Of a stretch of DNA of 11,118 nucleotides, positions 1 to 7,380 are shown piece after piece. A model generated the notes under the pieces. It was not told the origin of the DNA. It did no database searches and worked only from the letters and a program-made list of their open reading frames with translations. A program made the translations under genes and the position numbers. Position 1 is the first letter of the stretch. Every line of letters starts with the position of its first letter. This DNA is from a bacterium TMED6 (GTDB lineage Bacteria; Fidelibacterota; Marinisomatia; SCGC-AAA003-L08; D37C17): assembly GCA_002167465.1 (NCBI GenBank), contig NHBL01000009.1:10714-21831 (forward strand). Direction: 5' to 3'.

Positions 1-638
1 CTGGTCTAGAAGGAATTCAACATCCAGAAAGGTGGGAAGAAGGAGGTGAGAATTATAGTGCAGGGGAGCGAAACAAGCCACCTGGTGTAGATAATATAGT
101 AATCGGTGCATTAGTGTATACAGGATATTTCGGCTATCATCAATCTAAAAGAGATAAATCATTAATCAAAATATTAAATGAATACAATACCTCAAAATTT
201 TTCTATTCTGATATAGAGGTTCCTTATATAAAAAATATCAGTAAAAAACGTTATGATTTTAGATATCAAGTGGGTTTATTCAGTGAAAAAACTCCATATA
301 GCCTAGGTTCATTATCAATAAATTATAACGTAAATGATTCATATGAGATTTTTGCAGGTTTAGGGACGTCACTTTTTATTGCGGGAAGTATTTCAGCAGG
401 AGCTAAATATTATTTTAATAATAAAAAAATTAGCCCATACTTTGCTTTTTCTGCCTATAATTCTTTGTCTGCTTATACACCAGGTCATAGTGATCTTACA
501 TCAGGGGATTATAATCAACAAGGATTAAACTTATCTTTTGGTTTAACTTATAATAAGCAAATAAATTTAGGAATTGCAAGCTATATTGAAGGTAATAAAA
601 CCTACTATACTCCTGTTTTTAACATAGAAATTTATTAA
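1..638 (+). CDS. Probable outer-membrane beta-barrel protein, 3' part only (5' end outside window)
   Basis: The reading frame that ends at the TAA at 636-638 has no stop back to base 3, the first full codon visible, so this is the C-terminal ~211 residues of a longer protein; the GTG at 114 is only an internal codon. The first ~32 visible residues are rich in Gly, Glu, Pro and charged residues and come from a clearly more G+C-rich stretch than the rest (45 of the first 100 bases by hand count). A short hydrophobic stretch (around VIGALVYTGYFGY) and a Lys-rich linker follow. The last ~140 residues alternate polar and hydrophobic/aromatic residues in strand-length blocks separated by Gly/Asn turns (for example SLGSLSINYNV, YEIFAGLGTSLFI, LNLSFGLTYN), and the protein ends in FNIEIY. 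A terminal aromatic residue on a last beta-strand is the usual outer-membrane insertion signal. The specific family is not recognised; role and partners are unknown. Confidence 0.65.
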   Translation, partial: GLEGIQHPERWEEGGENYSAGERNKPPGVDNIVIGALVYTGYFGYHQSKRDKSLIKILNEYNTSKFFYSDIEVPYIKNISKKRYDFRYQVGLFSEKTPYSLGSLSINYNVNDSYEIFAGLGTSLFIAGSISAGAKYYFNNKKISPYFAFSAYNSLSAYTPGHSDLTSGDYNQQGLNLSFGLTYNKQINLGIASYIEGNKTYYTPVFNIEIY

Positions 639-696
639 ATACATAAATTTTCTTTTAATTAAATTCATAATAAAAATAATTGTAAAATAAATTTCT

Positions 697-702
697 TATA
701 AT
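697..702 (+). promoter_or_regulatory. Putative -10 box of the fad operon
   Basis: A perfect TATAAT lies 11 bases upstream of the inverted repeat at 708-727 and would place the transcription start at about 708-710, at the edge of the repeat. No convincing -35 box sits 16-18 bases upstream: that stretch is A/T only, and a TTGTAA at 680-685 is too close. In DNA this AT-rich a TATAAT can arise by chance, so its position beside the operator is the main support. Confidence 0.4.
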
Positions 703-707
703 TATAT

Positions 708-727
708 TAAACCGACCAGTCGGTTTA
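708..727 (+). promoter_or_regulatory. TetR-type operator (inverted repeat) in front of the fad operon
   Basis: The arms AAACCGAC (709-716) and GTCGGTTT (719-726) are perfect reverse complements around a two-base centre CA. One more pair (T708/A727) extends the arms to 9 bp. It is the only G+C-rich island in the 94-base spacer and ends 5 bases before the ATG of the TetR-family gene. The core ACCGACCAGTCGGT has the size and symmetry expected for a TetR-family dimer. Binding here would cover the predicted start site and the 5' untranslated leader, so the simplest reading is autorepression of the regulator together with the downstream beta-oxidation genes. Occupancy by this particular regulator is inferred from adjacency. 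Confidence 0.8.
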
Positions 728-732
728 TAATT

Positions 733-1326
733 ATGGTAAATGATAGAGAAAATAGAAAAAATCAAATTTTAAATGCAGCCTTTGAAGTCTTTGTAAAAAA
801 AGGATATTCAAAGACTACTATGGATGATATAGTTTTAGCTTCCAAGTTAAGTAAAGGTGCTTTATATCATTATTACGGTAGCAAGAAAGAATTATTTTTA
901 AGTCTGATAGATCACTGGGAAACTTTTACATTTAAAGATTTTTATGATAAAAAGTCGCAAGATAAAAAGGCTAGTGATATACTAAGATTCTTTGGTGAAA
1001 ATGTTATAAAAACACTTAATGAAAAAAAACACGCATACATTGCTGAAATTGAATTTAGAGCAATGTCTAATCAAGACTTGGAAATCAAAAACCGATCAAA
1101 AATTTTATACGACAAATTATTAGCCTTATTTGAAAAGGTCATAAGTAAAGGTATAAAAGAAAATGAATTTAAAAATATTAATGTTAGAAAAACTTCAATT
1201 GCTTTTTTGGCTATCTTTCAAGGTATTACATGGTTTGTGGTTACTGATGAAAAAGCTGTATCAGCAGAAGAATATATTAGAGATTCAATTGAACTACTAA
1301 TTAGTTCAATTTCAAAACAGGGGTAA
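733..1326 (+). CDS. TetR/AcrR-family transcriptional regulator, probable regulator of the fatty-acid degradation operon
   Basis: This 197-residue protein has the TetR layout: an N-terminal three-helix DNA-binding domain (residues ~8-55) and an all-helical ligand-binding and dimerisation domain. The helix-turn-helix is clear at residues ~28-50 (TTMDDIVLASKLSKG, then ALYHYYGSKKELF), with the YHYYGSKKEL recognition and post-helix motif typical of the family. Length is normal. The ATG at 733 lies 5 bases after a strong inverted repeat and has no clear Shine-Dalgarno sequence. The gene is first in a run of beta-oxidation genes and its stop is 3 bases before the acyl-CoA dehydrogenase ATG, so co-transcription is near certain. 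By context it probably senses an acyl-CoA or fatty acid and plays the part of Bacillus FadR, itself a TetR-family protein. The C-terminal domain gives no direct clue to the ligand, so no symbol is assigned. Confidence 0.9.
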   Translation: MVNDRENRKNQILNAAFEVFVKKGYSKTTMDDIVLASKLSKGALYHYYGSKKELFLSLIDHWETFTFKDFYDKKSQDKKASDILRFFGENVIKTLNEKKHAYIAEIEFRAMSNQDLEIKNRSKILYDKLLALFEKVISKGIKENEFKNINVRKTSIAFLAIFQGITWFVVTDEKAVSAEEYIRDSIELLISSISKQG

Positions 1327-1329
1327 AAA

Positions 1330-3129
1330 ATGGAAGTTTTAGAAAAAAGACAAATAAAAATGTATACAGAAGAAGATTTAGTGGGTAAAGGAGGAAAATT
1401 TTTAGTTTTAAATGCTTTAGAAACTAGTATTTTTTGTAGAGAAAAATTTTCAGAAGAACAAAAAATGATTGCCTCATCAGCTGTAGATTATGCTAGAGAA
1501 CAGCTTAAGCCAGTCAGTAATGAGCTTAATAATGTTCTTAATGAAGAATTAACTAGAAAAATATTTCGAGAAGTTGGAGAATTGGGATTTTTAAGTGTTG
1601 ATGTCCCAGAAAAATTTGGCGGTTTAGAGCTTGATAAAACTACTGCTTCTATAGTTGTTGATTGTTTATCCAGTGGAGAAAGTGCTTCAATTATGGTAAG
1701 TATTTCAGCTCATACTGGTATTGCAATGCTTCCAATAATATGGTATGGAAGTGATGCTCAGAAGGAAAAATATTTACCAAAAATGGCTTCAGGAGAATAT
1801 ATAGGATGTTTTGCATTGACTGAGCCAGGTGCAGGCTCAGATGTTTTAGCTGCATCTACAAAAGCTAAGCTTAATGAAGAAAAAACACACTATATCTTAA
1901 ATGGTCAAAAAATATATATAACCAACGGTTCTTGGGCAGATATTAGTATTGTTTTTGCAATGGTAGACAATAAATATACGGCCTTTATTATTGAAAAAGA
2001 TTGTGAAGGTTTTGTCGTAGGTGCAGAAGAAAAAAAACTTGGCATAAAAGGTTCCTCAACTGCAACTTTATTTTTTGAAAATTGTAAAGTTCCAATAGAA
2101 AATATGTTAGGTGAAGTTGGTCAGGGCGGACCAATTGCTTTTAATGTTTTGTATCCAGGAAGATATAAGCTAGGTGTAACTACCTGTGCTGGAGCTAAAT
2201 ATTTAACAACTGGCGCATTAGATTTTGCGTTTGAGAGAGAACAATTCTCTAGATCAGTTTCAAATTTTGGAATGATAAAAAACAAGTTTGCTAACATGGT
2301 GACTAAATCTTGGGAATCAGATAGTATTAACTATATGACAACAGGAGCAATCGATGAAGCAATTAATGGTTTAGATAAAAATAGTGACAACTATTATGAA
2401 GGGGTCCAAAAGATTATTGAAGATCATTCAATTGAAGCCTCTATTTCTAAAGTGTTAGGATCTGAAACATTAGCTTATACTGTAGATGAAGGTGTTCAAA
2501 TTATGGGTGGAGCTGGATTTATTGAAGAATATCCTATGGCTGGTGCATATAGAGATGAAAGAATAAACAGAATTTTTGAAGGCACTAATGAAATTAATAG
2601 AATGATTATTGGTGGATATGTATTAAAAAAATCAATTTTAGAAGAAATTCCTATAAGAATGTGTATTCAAGAAAGAATTAATAATTGGATTCCATCAAGT
2701 GAAATTAAAGGTCAGTCAAATGAATATTTTAGAGTAGTAGAATTTTGCAGATCCCTACTATTAAATATTACTAATCATTTAATTTTAACTTATGGACAAG
2801 ACTTAAAAAATGAGCAATGGATATTAGAGCCATTTGCGGATGTGGTGATTTCTTTTTCAATTGTAGATATTGGTTTTAAGAGGCTTTATGGATTAGATGA
2901 AAGTGAACATAAGGACAACACAGAAAAAGTATTTAGGTATAGTTTAGCAAATCATTATTATGAAATAATTAATAATTCTAAACTTATTTTAGAGCATTTA
3001 CCTAATGATGAAATTAATGATAAAATTGAAGAAAATATAAATCATCTTAATTATAAACCTGATAGAATAAAATACAAGCAAGATATTGTAGATGATTTAT
3101 ATAAACATAAAAAATATTATCTTGATTAA
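1330..3129 (+). CDS. fadE: Acyl-CoA dehydrogenase, FadE-type (long form)
   Basis: This FAD enzyme carries out the first step of beta-oxidation, oxidising acyl-CoA to trans-2-enoyl-CoA and passing electrons to ETF. The 599 residues hold the N-terminal helical domain (~40-155), the middle beta domain with CFALTEPGAGSD (160-171) and KLGIKGSSTATLFFE (~236-250), and the C-terminal helical domain with QIMGGAGFIEEYP and YRDERINRIFEGTNEIN. Glu417 in FEGT is the expected catalytic base. About 160 extra C-terminal residues make it longer than the short/medium-chain enzymes (~380) and match the VLCAD-like, FadE/YusJ form of Bacillus (~594), including the FN-L--GRYKLGV stretch near residue 271-283 as I remember that protein. 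The ATG at 1330 is preceded by CAGGGG (1318-1323). The last ~100 residues are Lys/Asn-rich and less conserved-looking. Substrate chain length cannot be told from the sequence; long-chain is the family expectation. Confidence 0.93.
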   Translation: MEVLEKRQIKMYTEEDLVGKGGKFLVLNALETSIFCREKFSEEQKMIASSAVDYAREQLKPVSNELNNVLNEELTRKIFREVGELGFLSVDVPEKFGGLELDKTTASIVVDCLSSGESASIMVSISAHTGIAMLPIIWYGSDAQKEKYLPKMASGEYIGCFALTEPGAGSDVLAASTKAKLNEEKTHYILNGQKIYITNGSWADISIVFAMVDNKYTAFIIEKDCEGFVVGAEEKKLGIKGSSTATLFFENCKVPIENMLGEVGQGGPIAFNVLYPGRYKLGVTTCAGAKYLTTGALDFAFEREQFSRSVSNFGMIKNKFANMVTKSWESDSINYMTTGAIDEAINGLDKNSDNYYEGVQKIIEDHSIEASISKVLGSETLAYTVDEGVQIMGGAGFIEEYPMAGAYRDERINRIFEGTNEINRMIIGGYVLKKSILEEIPIRMCIQERINNWIPSSEIKGQSNEYFRVVEFCRSLLLNITNHLILTYGQDLKNEQWILEPFADVVISFSIVDIGFKRLYGLDESEHKDNTEKVFRYSLANHYYEIINNSKLILEHLPNDEINDKIEENINHLNYKPDRIKYKQDIVDDLYKHKKYYLD

Positions 3130-3140
3130 AAGGAGTTAGT

Positions 3141-4277
3141 ATGAGTGATAGATATACAGTTATAGTAGATGGATTAAGATCTCCAATTGGTGTAAAAGGT
3201 GGGGGTATGTTGGGTATGCGCTCAGATGATTTATCTACAACTTTAATTAAAGGTTTACTTGAAAGAAATTCATCTATACCTCATAAAAATATAGAAGATA
3301 TAGTTATGGGTTGTGCGTTTCCTGAAGGCCCCCAAGGTATGCTCATGGCTAAAGGGGTTGCTATATTATCAGGTTTGCCTGAATCAACAACTGGTAAAGT
3401 TGTGAATAGATTTTGTGGCTCATCTATGGATGCTTTACATCAGTTAAGTCAGGCAATAAATTCCAATGATATTGAGTGTGGTATAGCATGTGGTGTTGAA
3501 GATATGTTTGGTGTCCCTATGGGTGGATTTAGCCCAAGCTTTCATCCTGATTTGTATGAAAATGATTTTTATATGGGAATGGGAGAGACTGCTGAGAATT
3601 TAGCAAAGGAGCTTGATATAAGTAGACAAGATCAAGAAGATTTTGCAATTAATTCTCATAAAAAAGCGTTAGCAGCTTCATTGAATGGTAATTTTTCAAA
3701 CGAAATTTTACCTATTGAATTTAATGGAAATACCGTAACGACTGATGAAGGACCTAGAGAGCCTAATGTAGATAAAATTAAATCCTTAGATCCTGCATTT
3801 GATTCAGATGGAACTATTACAGCGGCAACATCTAGCCCTATTTCTATTGGAGCGTCAGCTTTACTTGTTGCTAGTAATAAATTAGTTGAAGATTGTGGAA
3901 TAAAAGCTGAATTCAAAGTTTTATCTAGGTCTGTTGCTGGTGTTGATTGGACTAGAATGGGTATGGGACCATTACCTGCTACTGAAAAAGCCTTACAAAA
4001 AGCTAATCTTAAAATGGAAGATATAGATGTTATTGAGTTAAATGAAGCCTTTGCTGCTCAATCATTATATGTAATCAGAAAAGGTGGTTGGGATATGAAT
4101 AAAATAAACTTTAATGGGGGAGCTATAGCTTTAGGTCATCCTTTGGGTTGTTCTGGTTCAAGAATTATTGTTACTCTAATGAATGTAATGAGACAAAAGG
4201 ATGCTAAATATGGTTTAGCAACTATGTGTATAGGTACAGGTCAAGGAATCGCAACAATTTTAGAAAGAGTTAAATAG
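3141..4277 (+). CDS. fadA: Acetyl-CoA C-acyltransferase (3-ketoacyl-CoA thiolase), FadA-type
   Basis: This enzyme cleaves 3-ketoacyl-CoA with CoA to acetyl-CoA and a shortened acyl-CoA, the last step of beta-oxidation. The 378 residues fit a degradative thiolase (usually 380-400). The nucleophilic Cys92 lies in NRFCGSSMDAL, the NEAF motif at 301-304, His333 in NGGAIALGHPLGCSGSR and the second catalytic Cys363 in CIGTGQG, so the catalytic set is complete. GHPLGCSGSR rather than the ATG/ATGAR form points to the FadA branch over acetoacetyl-CoA thiolases. One oddity: the normally well-conserved SS..(S/N)DGA segment reads SSPISIGA (~231-238), with Ile where Asp is usual. The start is fixed by AGGAG (3131-3135) five bases before the ATG; the preceding dehydrogenase ends 11 bases upstream. 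The gene ends with tandem in-frame stops TAG-TAA (4275-4280). Confidence 0.94.
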   Translation: MSDRYTVIVDGLRSPIGVKGGGMLGMRSDDLSTTLIKGLLERNSSIPHKNIEDIVMGCAFPEGPQGMLMAKGVAILSGLPESTTGKVVNRFCGSSMDALHQLSQAINSNDIECGIACGVEDMFGVPMGGFSPSFHPDLYENDFYMGMGETAENLAKELDISRQDQEDFAINSHKKALAASLNGNFSNEILPIEFNGNTVTTDEGPREPNVDKIKSLDPAFDSDGTITAATSSPISIGASALLVASNKLVEDCGIKAEFKVLSRSVAGVDWTRMGMGPLPATEKALQKANLKMEDIDVIELNEAFAAQSLYVIRKGGWDMNKINFNGGAIALGHPLGCSGSRIIVTLMNVMRQKDAKYGLATMCIGTGQGIATILERVK

Positions 4278-4302
4278 TAAAATAATTTAGGGGGATTATA
4301 GG

Positions 4303-6642
4303 ATGATAAAAATTAAAAATGTTGCAGTACTAGGTACTGGAGTGATGGGATCTCAAATTGCTGCACATTGTGCTAATGCAGGTTTGAATGTTTATGCTTT
4401 TGATATGACGCAAGAAATTTCAGAAAGTGGTATAGAAAAAGCTACAAAAATAAAACCGAAAGCCTTCTATGACAAAAAAGATATCTCATTAATTAAATGT
4501 TATAACTATGAAGATCATTTAGATAAATTAAAAGATTGTGATTGGATTATTGAAGTAATAGCTGAAAAATTAGATTGGAAAAAAGATTTATACAGAAAAA
4601 TAACTCCTTATATTGATAATCAAATTATAACATCAAATACATCAGGAATATCTCTTTCAGAATTATCTGAAGATATGGATGAGAAATTAAAGAAAAACTT
4701 CTTTATCACACATTTTTTTAATCCTCCTAGATATATGAAACTTGTTGAGTTTATTTATTCAGAATCAAATAGTAAAGATTTAATAGTAAATATGGCTTCT
4801 TTTATGGAACAGATTTTAGGTAAAGGTGTTGTTTATGCGAAAGATACACCAAATTTTATAGCCAATAGGATAGGTGTATTTGGTATGATGGTGACTGTTA
4901 ATGAAGCAATTAAAAGAAAAATGAATATTGAAGATGTAGACGGATTGACGGGAACGCTTATAGGTAGACCAAAAAGCGCAACATTTAGAACTGCGGATGT
5001 AGTAGGTTTAGATGTAATGGAGTTTGTTTCAAAAACAGCTTATGATAAGTGTTTGGATGACCCATTCAGAGATCAATATAAAATATCTGAAAAAATTAAA
5101 CATTTAATTGATTCTGGGAGTCTAGGTCAGAAAACAGGTGCTGGTTTTTACAAGAAAATTGATAAGGGTGTAATTCACGTATTTGATTTTGAATCAATGG
5201 AATATCGTCCTATAAAAAAGCAAAAATTTAAAGCAGTATCACTTGCTAGAGAACAAAATACCCTTAAAGGTAAATTAAAGTCAGCAATTTATTCAGATGA
5301 TCAGGCGGGGGAATTTTTATGGTCTATCGTATCTCAATCTTTAGCTTATTGTGGTAGTTTAATTGGTGAAATTTCAGATGATATTATAAACGTAGACAAT
5401 GCCTTGTGTTGGGGTTTTGGTTGGGAAAAGGGCCCGTTTAAGGTTTGGGATATGTTAGGTTTTGATACTGTTATTAAAAAAATGAAAAATGATGGATTAA
5501 AAATTCCTAAATGGATTCAAGAAATGCAAAAAAATGGTGCAAACTCTTTTTATAAAAAAGATAATGGAGGTTTATATTTTTATAATAAAAAAATTGAAAA
5601 TTATGAAAAAATAGAATTTACTTCCAATAGAATTTCATTTTCGCACTTTATTGATAATAATAAAATTATCAAGAAAGATTGGTCTGCTTCAATGGTAGAT
5701 TTAGATGATGGTGTATTAGGTATAGAATTGCATTCAGTCCTTAAACCAGATTTTAATCCTCTAGATGGCTCAATGGTTAGTATGTTAGAATCGGCAGTTG
5801 AATGGGTAAAAGAAAATAATTATAAAGGGATTGTTATATCTGGAGATGGAGTTAATTTTTCTGCGGGTGCTAATTTAAATTTGATTTTAAATGCTGCAAA
5901 TAGAAAAGAGTGGGATTTAATTGATAGAATGACCAAAACAATGCAAGATACATTCCAAGCTTTAAGATTCGCCCCATTTCCTGTAGTGGCAGCACCGTTT
6001 GGTTTTGTATTAGGTGGAGGTTATGAAATTTGTGGTTCATGTGACAGAATAGTTGCTGCATCAGAATCATATATTGGACTAGTTGAAGTAGGGATGGGTA
6101 TTATACCAGGAGCTGGTGGAAATTTAAGAATGCTTAATAATGTTTCTGATAGTGTGAAGACTATGATGCCAGGTTCTTTTCCGGTGGTTCAAAAAGTCTT
6201 TGAAACTGTTGGTTTTGGAAGAGTTGCAACATCTGCTAAGGAAGCAAAAAAAATGTCTTATTTAAGAGATAAAGATAGATTTGTGATGAATAGATTAGAT
6301 TTGTTACACGAAGCTAAACAGGATGTTTTAGATATGTCTGAAAATTATTCACCTCCAGAAATTCGTGAATTTAAGTTACCAGGAGCTAGTGGTAGATTAG
6401 TGGTAGATTCTACCATTAAAGGATTTGTAAAATCAAAAAAAATAAGTGAACATGATGCAGTTGTAGGAAAAAAATTAGCTTATGTTTTAACAGGTGGAGA
6501 TAAAGGGGGACCTTTTTCGCCTGTTAATGAGCAATATTTATTAGATATTGAGCGTGAAGCCTTTATAAGTCTTTGTGGTGAAAAGAAGACAATTCAACGT
6601 ATTCAATATTTCTTAAAAACTGGAAAACCTCTAAGAAATTAA
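4303..6642 (+). CDS. fadN: Bifunctional 3-hydroxyacyl-CoA dehydrogenase / enoyl-CoA hydratase, FadN-type
   Basis: This protein carries the two middle steps of beta-oxidation: hydration of enoyl-CoA and NAD-dependent oxidation of L-3-hydroxyacyl-CoA. In its 779 residues the dehydrogenase comes first: a Rossmann motif GTGVMG (11-16), catalytic His137 in HFFNPP, DTPNFIANRIG (181-191) and C-terminal helical domains at ~185-285 and ~335-420 (GFGWEKGPFKVWDMLG). A crotonase domain follows from ~460, with the oxyanion stretch FSAGANL (519-525), GGGYE with Glu575, and GLVEVGMGIIPGAGG with Glu595. The two glutamates are 20 residues apart, as in rat crotonase (Glu144/Glu164), so both activities should be intact. 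This dehydrogenase-then-hydratase order is that of Bacillus FadN and the reverse of E. coli FadB; length also fits FadN (~789). The ATG at 4303 follows a strong AGGGGGA (4289-4295), 25 bases after the thiolase. Confidence 0.93.
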   Translation: MIKIKNVAVLGTGVMGSQIAAHCANAGLNVYAFDMTQEISESGIEKATKIKPKAFYDKKDISLIKCYNYEDHLDKLKDCDWIIEVIAEKLDWKKDLYRKITPYIDNQIITSNTSGISLSELSEDMDEKLKKNFFITHFFNPPRYMKLVEFIYSESNSKDLIVNMASFMEQILGKGVVYAKDTPNFIANRIGVFGMMVTVNEAIKRKMNIEDVDGLTGTLIGRPKSATFRTADVVGLDVMEFVSKTAYDKCLDDPFRDQYKISEKIKHLIDSGSLGQKTGAGFYKKIDKGVIHVFDFESMEYRPIKKQKFKAVSLAREQNTLKGKLKSAIYSDDQAGEFLWSIVSQSLAYCGSLIGEISDDIINVDNALCWGFGWEKGPFKVWDMLGFDTVIKKMKNDGLKIPKWIQEMQKNGANSFYKKDNGGLYFYNKKIENYEKIEFTSNRISFSHFIDNNKIIKKDWSASMVDLDDGVLGIELHSVLKPDFNPLDGSMVSMLESAVEWVKENNYKGIVISGDGVNFSAGANLNLILNAANRKEWDLIDRMTKTMQDTFQALRFAPFPVVAAPFGFVLGGGYEICGSCDRIVAASESYIGLVEVGMGIIPGAGGNLRMLNNVSDSVKTMMPGSFPVVQKVFETVGFGRVATSAKEAKKMSYLRDKDRFVMNRLDLLHEAKQDVLDMSENYSPPEIREFKLPGASGRLVVDSTIKGFVKSKKISEHDAVVGKKLAYVLTGGDKGGPFSPVNEQYLLDIEREAFISLCGEKKTIQRIQYFLKTGKPLRN

Positions 6643-6648
6643 TTAAAA

Positions 6649-7380
6649 ATGAAAAAATACATATTAAATTATTTGCCCTTTTACGGGGTGAGCATATTTG
6701 TTTTAAGTAATATTGTAGCTATGTATTTTTATCCTGGAGGTTCTATGTTCGACAATGATACTCAAGGTTATGATTTTTTTAGGAATTTTCTTAGCCAGCT
6801 TGGGCGTATTAAAGCATATATTACTGATATAGAAGGAAATCAAATTAGCAATATAACTTCATTTAAAATATGGAGTTCAGGTATGTCCTTAACAGGAATT
6901 ATATTCTGTATTTACTATTTTTGTTTACCATCTTTTTTTAATTATAAAAAACTTAGTATACTCGGTTCATTTTTTGCTATAATTGCAGGTATTTGTTTTA
7001 TTTTGACAGGTATAACTCCTGGAGATATAACATTGAATGTAATTGATCAAAAAGGTAATTTAATTAATGTTTTTAGTGTTTATCAAATTCATGTATTTGT
7101 AGCTAATAATATATTTTATTTTGCTTTTCCATCTGCTATCATTTATAGCTACTTAATAATTAAATCAAACAAAATAGATAATATGTACGGTATAGGCTAT
7201 TATATATTTTCTATTTTTATATTTTGTTATATTGGTATTCTTCTTTTTGGACCTAACCCATTTAAATCAGAGTTTGCTTTAATATTACAAGTTACTTCAC
7301 AAAAGATTATTGCATTATCATGGGTAATGTCTACATTAGTACTTTCATTGGGAATAAAAATTAATAACAGTTCAAACTAA
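6649..7380 (+). CDS. Six-helix integral membrane protein, DUF998-like, last gene of the fad operon
   Basis: The 243-residue protein is mostly hydrophobic, with likely transmembrane segments at about 9-28, 73-95, 102-122, 149-171, 180-200 and 217-237. A polar loop of ~40 residues between helices 1 and 2 carries FRNFLSQLG. Other recognisable points are GITPGD after helix 3, QIHVFVANNIFYFAF in helix 4 and TSQKIIALSWV near the last helix. This pattern resembles the DUF998/Frag1-like membrane proteins, whose function is not established; the assignment rests on motif memory and is tentative. The ATG lies 6 bases after the fadN stop with no Shine-Dalgarno sequence, so translation may be coupled or weak. 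Its position suggests a role linked to lipid uptake or handling, but that is inference from operon context. The TAA overlaps the stop of the convergent glycosyltransferase gene. Confidence 0.6.
   Translation: MKKYILNYLPFYGVSIFVLSNIVAMYFYPGGSMFDNDTQGYDFFRNFLSQLGRIKAYITDIEGNQISNITSFKIWSSGMSLTGIIFCIYYFCLPSFFNYKKLSILGSFFAIIAGICFILTGITPGDITLNVIDQKGNLINVFSVYQIHVFVANNIFYFAFPSAIIYSYLIIKSNKIDNMYGIGYYIFSIFIFCYIGILLFGPNPFKSEFALILQVTSQKIIALSWVMSTLVLSLGIKINNSSN

Noticed and set aside
5-18. TCTAGA and GAATTC next to each other, resembling vector cloning sites
   Set aside because: They are in the open reading frame of the first gene and encode sensible residues; two six-base sites alone do not show vector sequence.
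114-638. A 174-residue gene starting at GTG 114
   Set aside because: The same frame is open without a stop back to base 3 and the upstream codons look like protein, so 114 is internal and the gene is a 5'-truncated longer one.
639-707. Terminator for the first gene
   Set aside because: The spacer is nearly pure A/T and has only short AT inverted repeats (such as TTTAATTAAA) with no G+C stem, so no intrinsic terminator can be supported.
3656-3916. Open frame of 86 codons on the minus strand
   Set aside because: It lies wholly inside the well-supported thiolase gene and has no recognisable protein features.
5870-6070. Open frame of 66 codons on the minus strand
   Set aside because: It is antisense to the crotonase active-site region of FadN, with no start signal and a shadow-like composition.
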